This document shows positions 1 to 9,544 of a stretch of 64,000 nucleotides of DNA, piece after piece (positions within the stretch are counted from its first letter, which is position 1; each line of letters starts with the position of its first letter). The position numbers and the translations under genes were made by a program. The DNA comes from Curculioniphilus buchneri (lineage in GTDB: Bacteria > Pseudomonadota > Gammaproteobacteria > Enterobacterales > Enterobacteriaceae): positions 930,001-994,000 of the forward strand of contig NZ_OZ193413.1 of NCBI RefSeq assembly GCF_964275155.1. Direction: 5' to 3'. The notes under the pieces were generated by a model. The model saw only the letters and a program-made list of their open reading frames with translations. It made no database searches and was not told the origin of the DNA.

Positions 1-1355
1 GATCTAAGACATATCCAAATTTAAGTTTATTATTAAGTTATATTTTATTATTTTTCAGATTATATTATTTTTCAGAATGTAAAGACAGACAACTATTATT
101 ATGAATATTTTAATTTAGACTAAATAACAACGTACCTATCATAGAATGATGATATATGCTCTCACTATAAAGAACATGTTCTAATTGTTAGATAATTATA
201 CGATATCTTTAATTTTAGTGATTTTATGCTTATTTTATGTTTTAAATTATTTGTGCATTTTACACGTTGTGTGTTTAACTTTATTGTATAAATATTATCA
301 TATTAACTTTATAAATTTATATTTTAGAATAATGTTATTCTGTTATAGATTGACTTAAAAAGTATACAATAAATAAGGCAATATATTTTTATATAGAAAA
401 CTGTTAGTGCCACTAATAATAATATGTTTTGAAAAAATTAATTTTTAGTGTCGTTTGACTCATTTAAAAATTTTTATAAAAATATTAGACATAATCGGTT
501 TTAAACTATAAAATATAACATGTGATATGATATTTCATCACTCCATATTCATAATGCTTATTTCATTAACTAAAATAATCAATCATCAGTAGATATTAAT
601 ATTTCGTGTTTTGATCATGTCAACTATGACAAATATATTTGGAATGTTATTCCAACAAATAACACCTGTTTTTATCATCCATAATCCAAAATTAAAGAAG
701 ATTACTTACTGGCTTAGTTTTATGATATATAAAACTTAAATGATCATCAAAAATGATGATATTTTTAGACATCTTGAATTTTAAGTTGCATTTAATGTCT
801 TAATCTTGCTATAGATTACTAACTTATTTTAGTTAAAAAAATAAATCAGCCTTATTTATAATATAACATTTTATTTTCAATAATCATTCACTTATTAAGC
901 TAAATACTTTTTTAATTATTATTAATGAATTATTGTAAAAATTTTAACTCAATCATCATCAGTATGACATGATATAATGTTCTGTCCATCATATTAGTTA
1001 TGATGCTGTTACTAAGTTTGGTAACAGCACATTAAATTAAACAATTTATCACTAAAATAAGTAAATAGTACATTAAATATATTAAGGATTGTATTTCTTA
1101 AGTATGTTGCTAATAAATGATGGATATTTTCTCACTTAAAAAAAGCGCGTAATCCGTTCACTATAGATAAAATCAGTTAGAATCTGGAAAACAAGACAAT
1201 ATAGGTTTATAATTAATTTTTTATTTCATAGTGATACTATGTTTGAAGAATATTAGTGCACAATAAAATTATTAATGTACCAATTCATAAATCCAGCATT
1301 ATATGGTGGATTTATGGTGAAACATGGTAACCATTCTAACTGTAATTCATAACTC
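1..1355. other. AT-rich region without a recognisable gene
   Basis: I see no coding sequence, RNA gene or convincing promoter here. In related bacteria apt lies directly upstream of dnaX, and I looked for its conserved PRPP-binding and C-terminal blocks on both strands without finding them. The stretch is dominated by A/T homopolymers and short random frames. It is best read as eroded intergenic DNA. Confidence 0.6.
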
Positions 1356-2483
1356 ATGAACTATCAAGTGCTTGCTCTTAAATGGCGTCCGAAAACATTC
1401 GAAGACGTAGTAGGTCAAAAACATATCTTAACTGCTTTAAAACATTGCCTTTCTCTAGGCAGAATTCATCATGCTTATCTTCTATCAGGCACCCGCGGTG
1501 TGGGTAAAACCACCATTGCCCGACTGTTAGCTAAGGGGTTAAATTGCGAAACTGGTATTACAGCTATTCCTTGCTGTCAATGTAAGAATTGCAAAGAAAT
1601 TGAGCAAAGTCGTTTCATTGATTTAATCGAAATAGATGCTGCCTCTCGTACGAAAGTTGAGGATACTCGAGAACTTTTAGATAATGTTCAATACGCTCCG
1701 GCATGTGGCTCTTTTAAAATTTATCTTATTGACGAAGTTCATATGTTATCCAGACATAGTTTTAATGCATTGCTTAAAACTTTAGAAGAGCCACCACCAC
1801 ATGTTAAATTTTTACTAGCTACTACTGATCCACAAAAACTACCAATGACCGTACTTTCTCGATGTCTACAATTTCATTTAAAAGCGCTTGATGTTACACA
1901 TATTAGAGATAGACTTGTTTTCGTACTTCAACAGGAAGGAGTGAAAACAGAGTTTCGTGCTCTACAATTAATCGCTCGTGCTGCTATGGGTAGCATGCGT
2001 GATGCTCTTAGTTTAACTGATCAGGCTATCGCTATGGGACAAGGAGTAATTAATTGGGATTGTGTCAACCAAATGCTTGGATTAATAAATACTGAGCAGC
2101 CGCTGATACTTATTGAAGCAATAGTGTCTTCTGACAGCAACAAAATGATGGAACAACTCGAGCAGTGCTATGCCCGTGGAATAGACTGGGAACAACTGTT
2201 AGTAGAAATGCTATCTTTGCTACATCGTATTGCAATGGGTCAATTATTATCTAATGAATTACATGATGAAGAAGAGCAAAGTATACAACGACGTTTGCAG
2301 AAATTAGAACAATGTATTCCTCCGACTGATTTGCAATTATACTATCAAATTATTTTGATTGGACGTAAAGAACTCCCTTATGCACCAGATCAGAGAATGG
2401 GTGTAGAAATGACACTATTACGTGCATTAGCATTTCATCCTACGGTAGATGATGTTAGGTCAGACACCAATACACACAGATAA
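1356..2483 (+). CDS. dnaX: DNA polymerase III clamp-loader ATPase, short gamma-like DnaX
   Basis: DnaX is the motor subunit of the clamp loader that places the beta clamp on primed DNA. The 375-residue product has the N-terminal MNYQVLALKWRP motif, the Walker A motif GTRGVGKTT near residue 45, a four-cysteine zinc module near residues 64-79, the DEVH Walker B motif with HMLSRHSFNALLKTLEEPP, and the SRC sensor/arginine-finger motif. It ends just after the conserved RRMGVEMTLLRALAFHP-type block (here QRMGVEMTLLRALAFHP), where domain III finishes. E. coli tau has 643 residues and gamma 431, so the linker and the tau-specific domains IV and V, which bind DnaB helicase and the polymerase core, are absent from this frame. 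A trace of the lost tail may survive before ybaB. No strong Shine-Dalgarno is visible before this ATG, but it matches the family's start exactly. Confidence 0.95.
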   Translation: MNYQVLALKWRPKTFEDVVGQKHILTALKHCLSLGRIHHAYLLSGTRGVGKTTIARLLAKGLNCETGITAIPCCQCKNCKEIEQSRFIDLIEIDAASRTKVEDTRELLDNVQYAPACGSFKIYLIDEVHMLSRHSFNALLKTLEEPPPHVKFLLATTDPQKLPMTVLSRCLQFHLKALDVTHIRDRLVFVLQQEGVKTEFRALQLIARAAMGSMRDALSLTDQAIAMGQGVINWDCVNQMLGLINTEQPLILIEAIVSSDSNKMMEQLEQCYARGIDWEQLLVEMLSLLHRIAMGQLLSNELHDEEEQSIQRRLQKLEQCIPPTDLQLYYQIILIGRKELPYAPDQRMGVEMTLLRALAFHPTVDDVRSDTNTHR

Positions 2484-2820
2484 ATAAAAATAAAAAAATA
2501 CATAATAGACAAATGAAAAATTAGGAATCCTAATATTATCACTCCATCTGTACTATATTACATACGATACTAAAACATGAAAATTATAGAATTATGTATT
2601 ACACCTAGTAATAAAATCACTTAAAAGTCAACTCTAAGCAAAACAGGTTCAGTGTAAGAATATTAATAAATTAATAGCCTTATAAATTTTAAAAGTCAAT
2701 CGCACTCTATAAAATTTTTTCTTACATAGATGTTGTTCAAAACATTATTTAAATTTTTGATATTACAAAATATTGAATGGATAACTATAAGATTTGATAA
2801 AGTTATTGATTCCTAAAAAA
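2484..2820 (+). other. Eroded linker region downstream of the dnaX stop
   Basis: This 337-base AT-rich stretch lies between the dnaX stop and the probable fossil of the dnaX tail. Its position corresponds to the tau linker and domain IV. I see no conserved block in any frame. A run of eight A followed by GG (2815-2824) resembles a dnaX slippery site, but it lies beyond the stop codon, so programmed frameshifting from the intact frame cannot use it. Confidence 0.4.
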
Positions 2821-2973
2821 AAGGATGCTGCATCTGGAAATAAATACATCATTGTAACAGCAACACAAAACATATCTAAGATCATCGATCTTATGTATAG
2901 AAAAAATTCAGATCATATCAAACAATTTAGACTGTTTGAGAATGTTTATTCTGAATTAAATACAAAAAACTAG
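2821..2973 (+). pseudogene. dnaX: Possible fossil of the dnaX (tau domain V) 3' end
   Basis: An open frame of 50 codons ends at a TAG 43 bases before ybaB, where dnaX normally ends. Its last 20 codons read SDHIKQFRLFENVYSELNTK, which resembles the E. coli tau terminus ADNNIQTLRRFFDAELDEE in length and spacing. The upstream part (KYIIV, then TQNISKI) loosely follows the segment before it. The similarity is weak but the position is exactly right. It is disconnected from the functional dnaX frame by a stop and about 340 bases. I am moderately confident that it is a remnant and not a new gene. Confidence 0.4.
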
Positions 2974-3016
2974 CATTACGTAATTGTACATACATATAAT
3001 TTTAGAGAGCAGACGT

Positions 3017-3343
3017 ATGTTTGATAAAAGTGGCATAGACAATCTAATGAAACAAGCTCAAAAAGTGCAGGAAAGAATACAGCAAGTTCAGAAAGAAATC
3101 TCGAAACTAGAAACAACTGGTGAATCAGGAGCTGGTTTGGTAAAGGTAACTATTAATGGTATGTATCAATGCCGTAGCGTTAAAATAGATTCTCAAGTTA
3201 TAGAAGAAGAACACGATATTTTAGAAGATTTAATTGCTGCGGCAATTAATGATGCTACACGTCGCATATCTGACATCCAAAAAGAAAAAATGGCATCTAT
3301 GTCTAATGGAATACCACTTCCTTATGGTCTTACAATTCCATAA
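3017..3343 (+). CDS. ybaB: YbaB/EbfC nucleoid-associated DNA-binding protein
   Basis: YbaB is a small dimeric nucleoid-associated protein that binds DNA with little sequence specificity. The 108-residue product is almost the same length as E. coli YbaB (109). It starts MFDKSGIDNLMKQAQKVQER, has a coiled-coil helical first half, and carries the family core LVKVTINGMYQCRSVKID. It ends in the proline-rich tail NGIPLPYGLTIP. I chose the ATG at 3017, preceded by AGAGAGC, rather than an upstream in-frame TTG at 2984, because the family begins with this MFxKxG sequence. recR, its normal downstream partner, is missing. Confidence 0.93.
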   Translation: MFDKSGIDNLMKQAQKVQERIQQVQKEISKLETTGESGAGLVKVTINGMYQCRSVKIDSQVIEEEHDILEDLIAAAINDATRRISDIQKEKMASMSNGIPLPYGLTIP

Positions 3344-3721
3344 TATTAAGATTACCTTAATAAAAATACAATCAATAACATTCTTTTCGGTAAGAATATT
3401 TGATTAAAAAGCATCAAATTTACAATTCCAAGGAATTATGGATAAAATATCCACATGATTGTCAATCAATTATATTAAGATATTTAGTAATTCAACTATC
3501 AACTGATTTTAAATAAATGGTAAACGTTTTGTATGAATCAATTAATACAATGAATAAACTAATGTAGCTCGGATGTACAGCATTGCGACTAAGTACAAAC
3601 AATAGCTAGCATTAAAAGTATGCTAGCAATATTACAATGTTTTTTAAAAGATAAAAAATTCCAATTATTTCAATACAAGCACATTACTAATGTGATATGT
3701 ATTCCTTTTTTTTAGTTGATG
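3344..3721 (+). other. Intergenic remnant at the position of recR, with a small hairpin
   Basis: In relatives recR (about 600 bases) lies between ybaB and htpG. The whole gap here is 456 bases and I found no convincing RecR zinc-finger or TOPRIM block, so recR appears lost. The gap contains an inverted repeat, GCTAGCAT at 3605-3612 pairing with ATGCTAGC at 3620-3627 around a seven-base loop. It could be a weak transcription stop after ybaB, but the T-rich tract does not follow immediately. Confidence 0.45.
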
Positions 3722-3750
3722 CTTGAAATATTTTAATTTAATCCCATTAT
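3722..3750 (+). promoter_or_regulatory. Sigma-32 (heat-shock) promoter of htpG
   Basis: CTTGAAA (3722-3728), a 14-base spacer and CCCATTAT (3743-3750) match the E. coli sigma-32 consensus CTTGAAA-N13-15-CCCCATnT closely. The predicted transcript would start about 40 bases before the htpG ATG. GC-containing promoter elements stand out in this AT-rich DNA, which supports selection for them. It implies that rpoH is kept elsewhere in the genome. Confidence 0.72.
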
Positions 3751-3799
3751 TATTTTAAACAATTGATTAGTTTCATTTTAAAGTAAGGTACAATATAGT

Positions 3800-5683
3800 A
3801 TGACAGGACAAGAAACTCGCGGATTTCGATCTGAAGTAAAGCAATTATTGCATTTAATGATCCATTCGCTTTATTCCAATAAAGAAATTTTTCTTCGAGA
3901 ACTTATATCCAACGCTTCAGATGCAGCGGATAAACTGCGTTTTATGGCCCTTTCAAAACCAGAATTATATGAGGGAGATACTGAGCTGCGTATCCGTTTA
4001 TCTTATGACAAAGACAAACGCATAATTACTTTACATGATAACGGTATTGGTATGCATCGTGATGAAGTAATTGATAACCTAGGAACAATTGCTAAATCTG
4101 GAACAAAAACATTCCTTGAATCTATAAAGTCTGATCAAGTAACAAATAGCCAATTGATCGGTCAATTTGGTGTTGGATTTTATTCTTCTTTTATAGTATC
4201 TAAAAAAGTTACCGTAAAAACTCGAGCAGCTGGTGCTAATATAGGAGTATTGTGGGAATCAACTGGTGAGGGAGAATATACCATTTCAGATATAATTAAG
4301 CCGGAACGAGGAACAGAAATTATTTTACATTTACGCGAAAATGCAAGTGAATTTCTAGATGATTGGCGGCTTAAAGGCATTATCAATAAATATTCTGATC
4401 ATATATCTTTACCAGTAGAAATCAAGACGCGTAAAATAAATAAAACAGACGATAAAGACGAAGAAATCGTTTATATTTGGGAACAAATCAATAAAGCACA
4501 GGCGCTCTGGACCCGTAATAAGAACGATATCAGCGATGAAGAATACAAAACATTTTACAAAAATTTTTCTAACGATTCTGAAAACCCGCTAATTTGGAGC
4601 CATAATCGTGTTGAAGGAACGCAAGAATATATTAGTCTCCTTTACATTCCAGCACAAGCACCCTGGGATTTATGGAATCGTGATCATAAACATGGATTGA
4701 AACTTTATGTTCAACGTATCTTTATCATGGACGATGCAGAACAGTTTATGCCTCGTTATCTGCGATTTGTAAGGGGTCTTATTGATTCCAACGACTTGCC
4801 ATTAAATGTATCTCGTGAAATTTTACAAAATAGTCATGTTACACAAAATTTAAAAAATGCACTGGTGAAGCGTGTCTTATCAATGTTAGAAAAATTAGCT
4901 GAAGACCATAAAGAAAAATATCAATTGTTTTGGCAGAAGTTTGGATTAGTTCTGAAGGAAGGACCTGCAGAAGATCTTACAAATAAGGAAATCATTTCTA
5001 AATTGTTGCGTTTTTCTTCCACACATAGCGAAGATGCTATACAAAATGTATCGCTGCAAGAATACAGAAAGAGAATGATAGAAAATCAAGAAAAAATTTA
5101 TTACGTTACTGCTGATAGCTATATTGCTGCTAAAAGCAGTCCGCATTTGGAACTCCTAAGAAAGAAAAACATTGAAGTACTGCTGTTGTCTGATCGTATT
5201 GATGAATGGATGATGAGTTATCTGACAGAATTCGACGGTAAGGCATTTCAATCAATCAGTAAAGTCGATTCATCTCTTGATAAACTAACAAATGAAGAAA
5301 TTAAAGTTCAAAAAGATACCGATAAAGTATTAGAACCTTTTGTAAATCGCGTTAAATCTTATTTTGGTGAGCGAATTAAAACAGTTCAATTAACATATCG
5401 TCTTATGGATACACCGGCAGTCGTTGTTACTGATGCTAATGATATGACTACACAAATGGCTAAGCTATTTGCGGCTGCGGGTCAGTCTACTCCTGAAATA
5501 AAATATATCTTTGAGCTTAATCCAGAGCATGCACTAGTAAAACGTGTTGCCCATATTGATGACAACAAAATTTTTGGAGAATGGATGGAACTATTCTTAG
5601 ATCAAGCATTATTAGCTGAACGTGGTTCATTGGAAGATCCAAATCAATTTATCCGTCGTGTTAATCAACTATTAAGCTCTTAG
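3800..5683 (+). CDS. htpG: Hsp90 family molecular chaperone HtpG
   Basis: HtpG is the bacterial Hsp90, a cytosolic ATP-dependent dimeric chaperone. The 627-residue product is essentially full length (E. coli 624). The N-terminal GHKL ATPase domain shows LFLRELISNASDA-type sequence (here IFLRELISNASDAADK), DNGIGM and GQFGVGFYSSF. The middle domain carries the catalytic-loop region with NVSREILQ, and the C-terminal dimerisation domain extends to the end without interruption. It follows a sigma-32 type promoter and has AAGTAAGG upstream of the ATG. A small inverted repeat (CTGTATT at 5712-5718, AATACAG at 5725-5731) lies after the stop but lacks a good T-tract. Confidence 0.97.
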   Translation: MTGQETRGFRSEVKQLLHLMIHSLYSNKEIFLRELISNASDAADKLRFMALSKPELYEGDTELRIRLSYDKDKRIITLHDNGIGMHRDEVIDNLGTIAKSGTKTFLESIKSDQVTNSQLIGQFGVGFYSSFIVSKKVTVKTRAAGANIGVLWESTGEGEYTISDIIKPERGTEIILHLRENASEFLDDWRLKGIINKYSDHISLPVEIKTRKINKTDDKDEEIVYIWEQINKAQALWTRNKNDISDEEYKTFYKNFSNDSENPLIWSHNRVEGTQEYISLLYIPAQAPWDLWNRDHKHGLKLYVQRIFIMDDAEQFMPRYLRFVRGLIDSNDLPLNVSREILQNSHVTQNLKNALVKRVLSMLEKLAEDHKEKYQLFWQKFGLVLKEGPAEDLTNKEIISKLLRFSSTHSEDAIQNVSLQEYRKRMIENQEKIYYVTADSYIAAKSSPHLELLRKKNIEVLLLSDRIDEWMMSYLTEFDGKAFQSISKVDSSLDKLTNEEIKVQKDTDKVLEPFVNRVKSYFGERIKTVQLTYRLMDTPAVVVTDANDMTTQMAKLFAAAGQSTPEIKYIFELNPEHALVKRVAHIDDNKIFGEWMELFLDQALLAERGSLEDPNQFIRRVNQLLSS

Positions 5684-5868
5684 TTAATAATTATTCAAAA
5701 ATAAATTTCTACTGTATTGCATTAAATACAGACATATATTGATGAATTTTAATTTTTTAAACTATTTTGAGATTAAAAAGTCACATTATTAAATAATATG
5801 GAAGTTTTATCTATAATAGGTTGTATTATTTTTTAGCTTTTATAATATTTTTAAGGAAATTTTTCTTA

Positions 5869-6525
5869 ATGCGTATCATTCTTTTGGGCGCTCCTGGAGC
5901 TGGTAAGGGCACTCAAGCACAATTTCTTATAAAGAAGTACAACATTCCTAGAATTTCTACTGGCGACATGTTACGAAATGTATTGAAGATGAAATCTAAA
6001 TTTAATAAACATTTTATCGATTCTGGTAAACTAGTTAGTGATGACTTAGTTATCTCACTGGTAAAAAATCGGATCAATCAAAATGATTGTTGTAATGGTT
6101 TTTTACTAGATGGCTTTCCTCGTACCATTCCACAAGCAATGGCTATACATGATATAAGCATAAATTTCGTACTAGAATTTTCGATACCGGACACATTGGT
6201 TATTGATCGTGTAATAGGCCGACGGATGCATATACCCTCTGGTCGGGTATATCATATTAAATTTAATCCACCTAAGCAAGAAGGTAAAGATGATATGACT
6301 GGTGAATCTTTGACTATCCGTGAAGATGATCGAGAAAACATTATACGTCAACGCTTGATAAGCTATCATCAAAATACAGTGCCTTTGATCAATTTTTATA
6401 AAAAAAGAGCAGATGAAGGATATATTAATTATTTTGTTATTGATGGCACACAAACAGTAGAGGAGATTAATGCTAAACTATCTCGTGTTTTAAATAATGG
6501 TAAGTCATTAAAAACGCCATCCTAG
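5869..6525 (+). CDS. adk: Adenylate kinase
   Basis: Adenylate kinase converts ATP plus AMP to two ADP in the cytosol and is essential for adenine nucleotide balance. The 218-residue product begins MRIILLGAPGAGKGTQA with the P-loop, followed by the AMP-binding ISTGDMLR block and the GFLLDGFPRT motif. The long-form LID runs from GRRMHIPSGRVYH to NPPKQEGKDDMTGE. E. coli Adk has 214 residues. An upstream in-frame extension from 5821 is rejected, because the family starts exactly at this ATG and AAGGAA precedes it. hemH, the usual next gene, is absent. Confidence 0.97.
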   Translation: MRIILLGAPGAGKGTQAQFLIKKYNIPRISTGDMLRNVLKMKSKFNKHFIDSGKLVSDDLVISLVKNRINQNDCCNGFLLDGFPRTIPQAMAIHDISINFVLEFSIPDTLVIDRVIGRRMHIPSGRVYHIKFNPPKQEGKDDMTGESLTIREDDRENIIRQRLISYHQNTVPLINFYKKRADEGYINYFVIDGTQTVEEINAKLSRVLNNGKSLKTPS

Positions 6526-7318
6526 TATCATTTAAATAATATGTCATATTTTCTATATATTCATTTAATTAATTTTAAAGTTAATGGTTTATAAAAACTA
6601 TTACAAATAGTGTTAATTGAATTCACAATGAAACATTGTTTATATAGATTCGACATCTAACTGATATATTGATATAAATCACATTAGTCTTAATGATGTT
6701 GATCATGTCAAATACCTAAGATAAAATCTTAAACATATCTTTTTTATATCATAAGAAGGTTATATAAATTTTGTCACAATGACATCATCATTTTCTTTCT
6801 AAAAACAGATCAATAAAATTGAAATCCGAAAAACTATACAATTCTATATAGGATTGTATAGAGCGCCATGTTTGGTCAATAGTCTAAGTATAGGACAGAA
6901 TCCTATTCTCTCTAATAATTTAGATCTTTGAAAATTAAAGATAGATAGTCTGATGTATTAAATTACATATCATCAAGATTTAATAAAAAATGGATTGTTA
7001 AAAACTATCTATCAATGCAATACTATATCTAATAGTAGTCTTTTGCATGCCATATGATAAATACATTCGTTCTTATTTTCCATATATTTAGTTGTTTTAA
7101 TTCAAATCGTAACATGGCATTATTCAATGATGATTATATTTACAGTTGTAATTTTATAAAATTTCTTTTTATTAAAATACGTTATATAAAAACATGATAT
7201 TACCTACATAATAATCATTATGTGGCATATATTGCATTTTAAAGCACAGCTTACTGAAGTAGAATGATCATGACTGAGATATAATACATAACATACAATA
7301 TATGATTATGGATAAAAA
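6526..7318. other. AT-rich desert between adk and orn
   Basis: Nearly 800 bases lie between two genes that point toward each other. I looked for hemH (the normal adk neighbour) and recognised no conserved block. No RNA gene or strong terminator is visible. This is an unannotatable remnant. Confidence 0.5.
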
Positions 7319-7873
7319 TTAAAGACAAATAAAATACTTTCGATAGTAAGATAATTCTGCTACCGATTCACGAATATCATCTAATGGATGATGGGTATTT
7401 TTCTTTTTAAAACCAGATAGAATTTCAGGTTTCCATCGATCTACTAAAAGTTTTAGAGTACTTACTTCAAGATAACGATAATGAAAATAAGCTTCTAAAT
7501 TAGGCATATATCGAAATAAAAATCGTCTATCTTGACCAATGCTATTACCACAAATAGGTGACTTTCCGATAGGTACCCATTTAGAAATAAACATTAGCGT
7601 TTGTTCTTCTGCCATCTTCTCATTTAATTGACTGCATCGAACGCGATTTATCAATCCATTAGCGGTGTGGGTACATATATTCCATTCATCCATTAATTTT
7701 AAATGTTTTTCAGGTTGAAATATTGCTAATACTGGACCTTCTGCAAGAATATTTAGATTTTTATCGGTAATTAACGTTGCAAGTTCTATGATGCGATTAT
7801 ATTCAGGAGATAATCCGGTCATTTCCAAATCAATCCAAATTAAATTTTGATCACTTATTGGCATATTATTCAT
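7319..7873 (-). CDS. orn: Oligoribonuclease
   Basis: Orn is the DEDDh 3'-5' exonuclease that finishes RNA decay by degrading very short oligoribonucleotides (and pGpG). It is essential in enteric bacteria. The 184-residue product (E. coli 181) shows the Exo I motif IWIDLEMTG, the Exo II region with NSIGQDRRFLFRYMP, and the Exo III His-Asp pair in THHPLDDIRESVAEL. The frame is full length. In relatives orn is divergent from rsgA-psd-mscM; here psd and mscM are still divergent from orn but rsgA has vanished. Confidence 0.97.
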   Translation of the reverse strand: MNNMPISDQNLIWIDLEMTGLSPEYNRIIELATLITDKNLNILAEGPVLAIFQPEKHLKLMDEWNICTHTANGLINRVRCSQLNEKMAEEQTLMFISKWVPIGKSPICGNSIGQDRRFLFRYMPNLEAYFHYRYLEVSTLKLLVDRWKPEILSGFKKKNTHHPLDDIRESVAELSYYRKYFICL

Positions 7874-8635
7874 CTTAATGATGGATTACATAGTTTATTC
7901 AAAATAATAATTTTTATTATCTTCATGAGTAATTTATATTCATATTAAAGTATGTTTAAAGCTATTGTATCACTGTATTTCATGCTATGAACACTGGAAA
8001 ATTTTTAGAAGATTAGGTGATAGATATTATCTATGATACACTTTATACTATAAATGATCTATTATAAATAGACGATATTATTGATCATTCTTTCTTCATT
8101 TATTTGAAATAATATAAATAATAAGATGGTAGAATGAAATAAATAGGTCATATCAAAAAAATTTATTTAGAGTAATACTGTCAATAAAATTTATTTAGAG
8201 TAATGCTGTCAATGGATATCTCTATTTTTTAAAAAAAATGAAGTAAAAAGCTTAATTTGCTTAACAAATAATTTTTTAAAATTAATCAATTTGTTAAAAA
8301 AATACTGGTACTTAATCGTGCAAACACTTTTAAGTGATGGTAATTAAATACAATATAAAAGATAAAAGATGGAAAATAAGAGAAATTGATGTAAACATTT
8401 TATATTGCTATAGTTATAGTGATGTAATTAATTTTTTATTTTAATGAAAATTCAGTTTATAAATATTGGTCTTTTAAGAATAACGTCACTATTTAATTGC
8501 AATAGATATCCATTAGTCTAAGATATACTGAATATATATAATATGAGAAGTTTAATCATTAAATAACTGATGTTCATTTCTTCTACCAAGAATACAAAAA
8601 GCCTTTTAACAAACTAATAACGTACGAGGCTCCTT
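7874..8635. other. Spacer where rsgA used to be, with a 28-base tandem duplication
   Basis: rsgA (about 1 kb) sits between orn and psd in relatives; this 762-base gap shows no RsgA GTPase or zinc motif in any frame that I could recognise. It contains two copies of a 28-base unit, 8158-8185 and 8186-8213, with one mismatch. A GAGG Shine-Dalgarno for psd lies at its end. Nothing else is interpretable. Confidence 0.5.
8158..8213. repeat. Two-copy 28-base tandem repeat
   Basis: The units start AAAATTTATTTAGAGTAAT and end CTGTCAAT and differ at one base (A or G before CTGTCAAT). The near identity in otherwise drifting DNA suggests a recent slippage duplication. No gene overlaps it. Confidence 0.8.
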
Positions 8636-9511
8636 GTGCTGTACAAAATAAAAATAGTAATCCAACATTTATTACCTAAACTGTGGCTTACAAAGCTAGT
8701 CGGTTGGGGCGCAGAACGCCAGGGTAGGTGGTTAACGCGCAGTATTATCATGCTTTTTGTACGAATATACCATGTTGACATGCAGGAAGCTCAACAACCA
8801 GACATAGCTACTTACTCAACTTTTAATGATTTTTTTGTACGATCGTTACGCAGTGGCTCCCGTCCTATTAATACTGATCCTAATGTATTAGTATTACCTG
8901 CAGATGGAATACTTTCTCAATTTGGACAAATTAAAGATAAATGGATATTTCAAGCAAAAGGACATCATTATAGTTTAAAAGCATTGTTAGTTGGAAGAGA
9001 AGAACTAGTCGCTCACTTTCTTGACGGCAACTTTTCTACAACATATTTAGCTCCAAAAGATTATCATCGCGTGCATATGCCTTGTGATGGTGTGCTGCGC
9101 GAAATGTTACATGTTCCAGGAAATTTATTTCCAGTTAATCTAACAACCGTATCGAATATCGCTAATTTATTTGCTCGAAATGAGCGGATCATTTGTGTAT
9201 TTGATACTAATTTTGGACCAATGGCACAAATTTTGGTCGGAGCAACTATTGTTGGAAGTATCGAGACAGTTTGGGCTGGAACCGTTATACCACCACGAAA
9301 GCGAAATGTTCAACGCTGGCTTTATCCTACAGCAGATTCTGTTGAAGCAATAGTATTACTGAAAGGACAGGAGATGGCGCGTTTTAAGATTGGATCAACT
9401 GTTATTAATCTTTTTTCTGGTAAGCACGTATTGTTAAGTGATCATCTGTACATTCGGTGTATTACCCGAGTTGGACAAAAATTAGCCTACGGTACCGTGA
9501 AAAAAGACTAA
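8636..9511 (+). CDS. psd: Phosphatidylserine decarboxylase proenzyme
   Basis: Psd makes phosphatidylethanolamine from phosphatidylserine at the inner membrane and self-cleaves to generate a pyruvoyl group. The product (291 residues, E. coli 322) keeps the PADG aspartate, DYHRVHMP and GSIETVWAGT. The self-cleavage motif appears as KIGSTV in place of the usual LGST, with the pyruvoyl-forming serine present. The polar C-terminal tail of the E. coli protein is missing. The start is a GTG with GAGG upstream; MLYKIKIVIQHLLPKLWLTKL matches the family N-terminus. mscM follows 33 bases later, as in relatives, so the two probably form one transcript. Confidence 0.95.
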   Translation: MLYKIKIVIQHLLPKLWLTKLVGWGAERQGRWLTRSIIMLFVRIYHVDMQEAQQPDIATYSTFNDFFVRSLRSGSRPINTDPNVLVLPADGILSQFGQIKDKWIFQAKGHHYSLKALLVGREELVAHFLDGNFSTTYLAPKDYHRVHMPCDGVLREMLHVPGNLFPVNLTTVSNIANLFARNERIICVFDTNFGPMAQILVGATIVGSIETVWAGTVIPPRKRNVQRWLYPTADSVEAIVLLKGQEMARFKIGSTVINLFSGKHVLLSDHLYIRCITRVGQKLAYGTVKKD

Positions 9512-9544
9512 CATACTAACAGTAATTTCTGGTTAATAAGAGCC

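Noticed and set aside
2815..2824. Poly-A slippery site resembling the dnaX frameshift signal
   Set aside because: It lies more than 300 bases past the dnaX stop codon, so it cannot act in the living frame.
3344..3800. Possible recR remnant
   Set aside because: Only a five-residue match (ILRLP) next to the ybaB stop; no zinc-finger or TOPRIM block.
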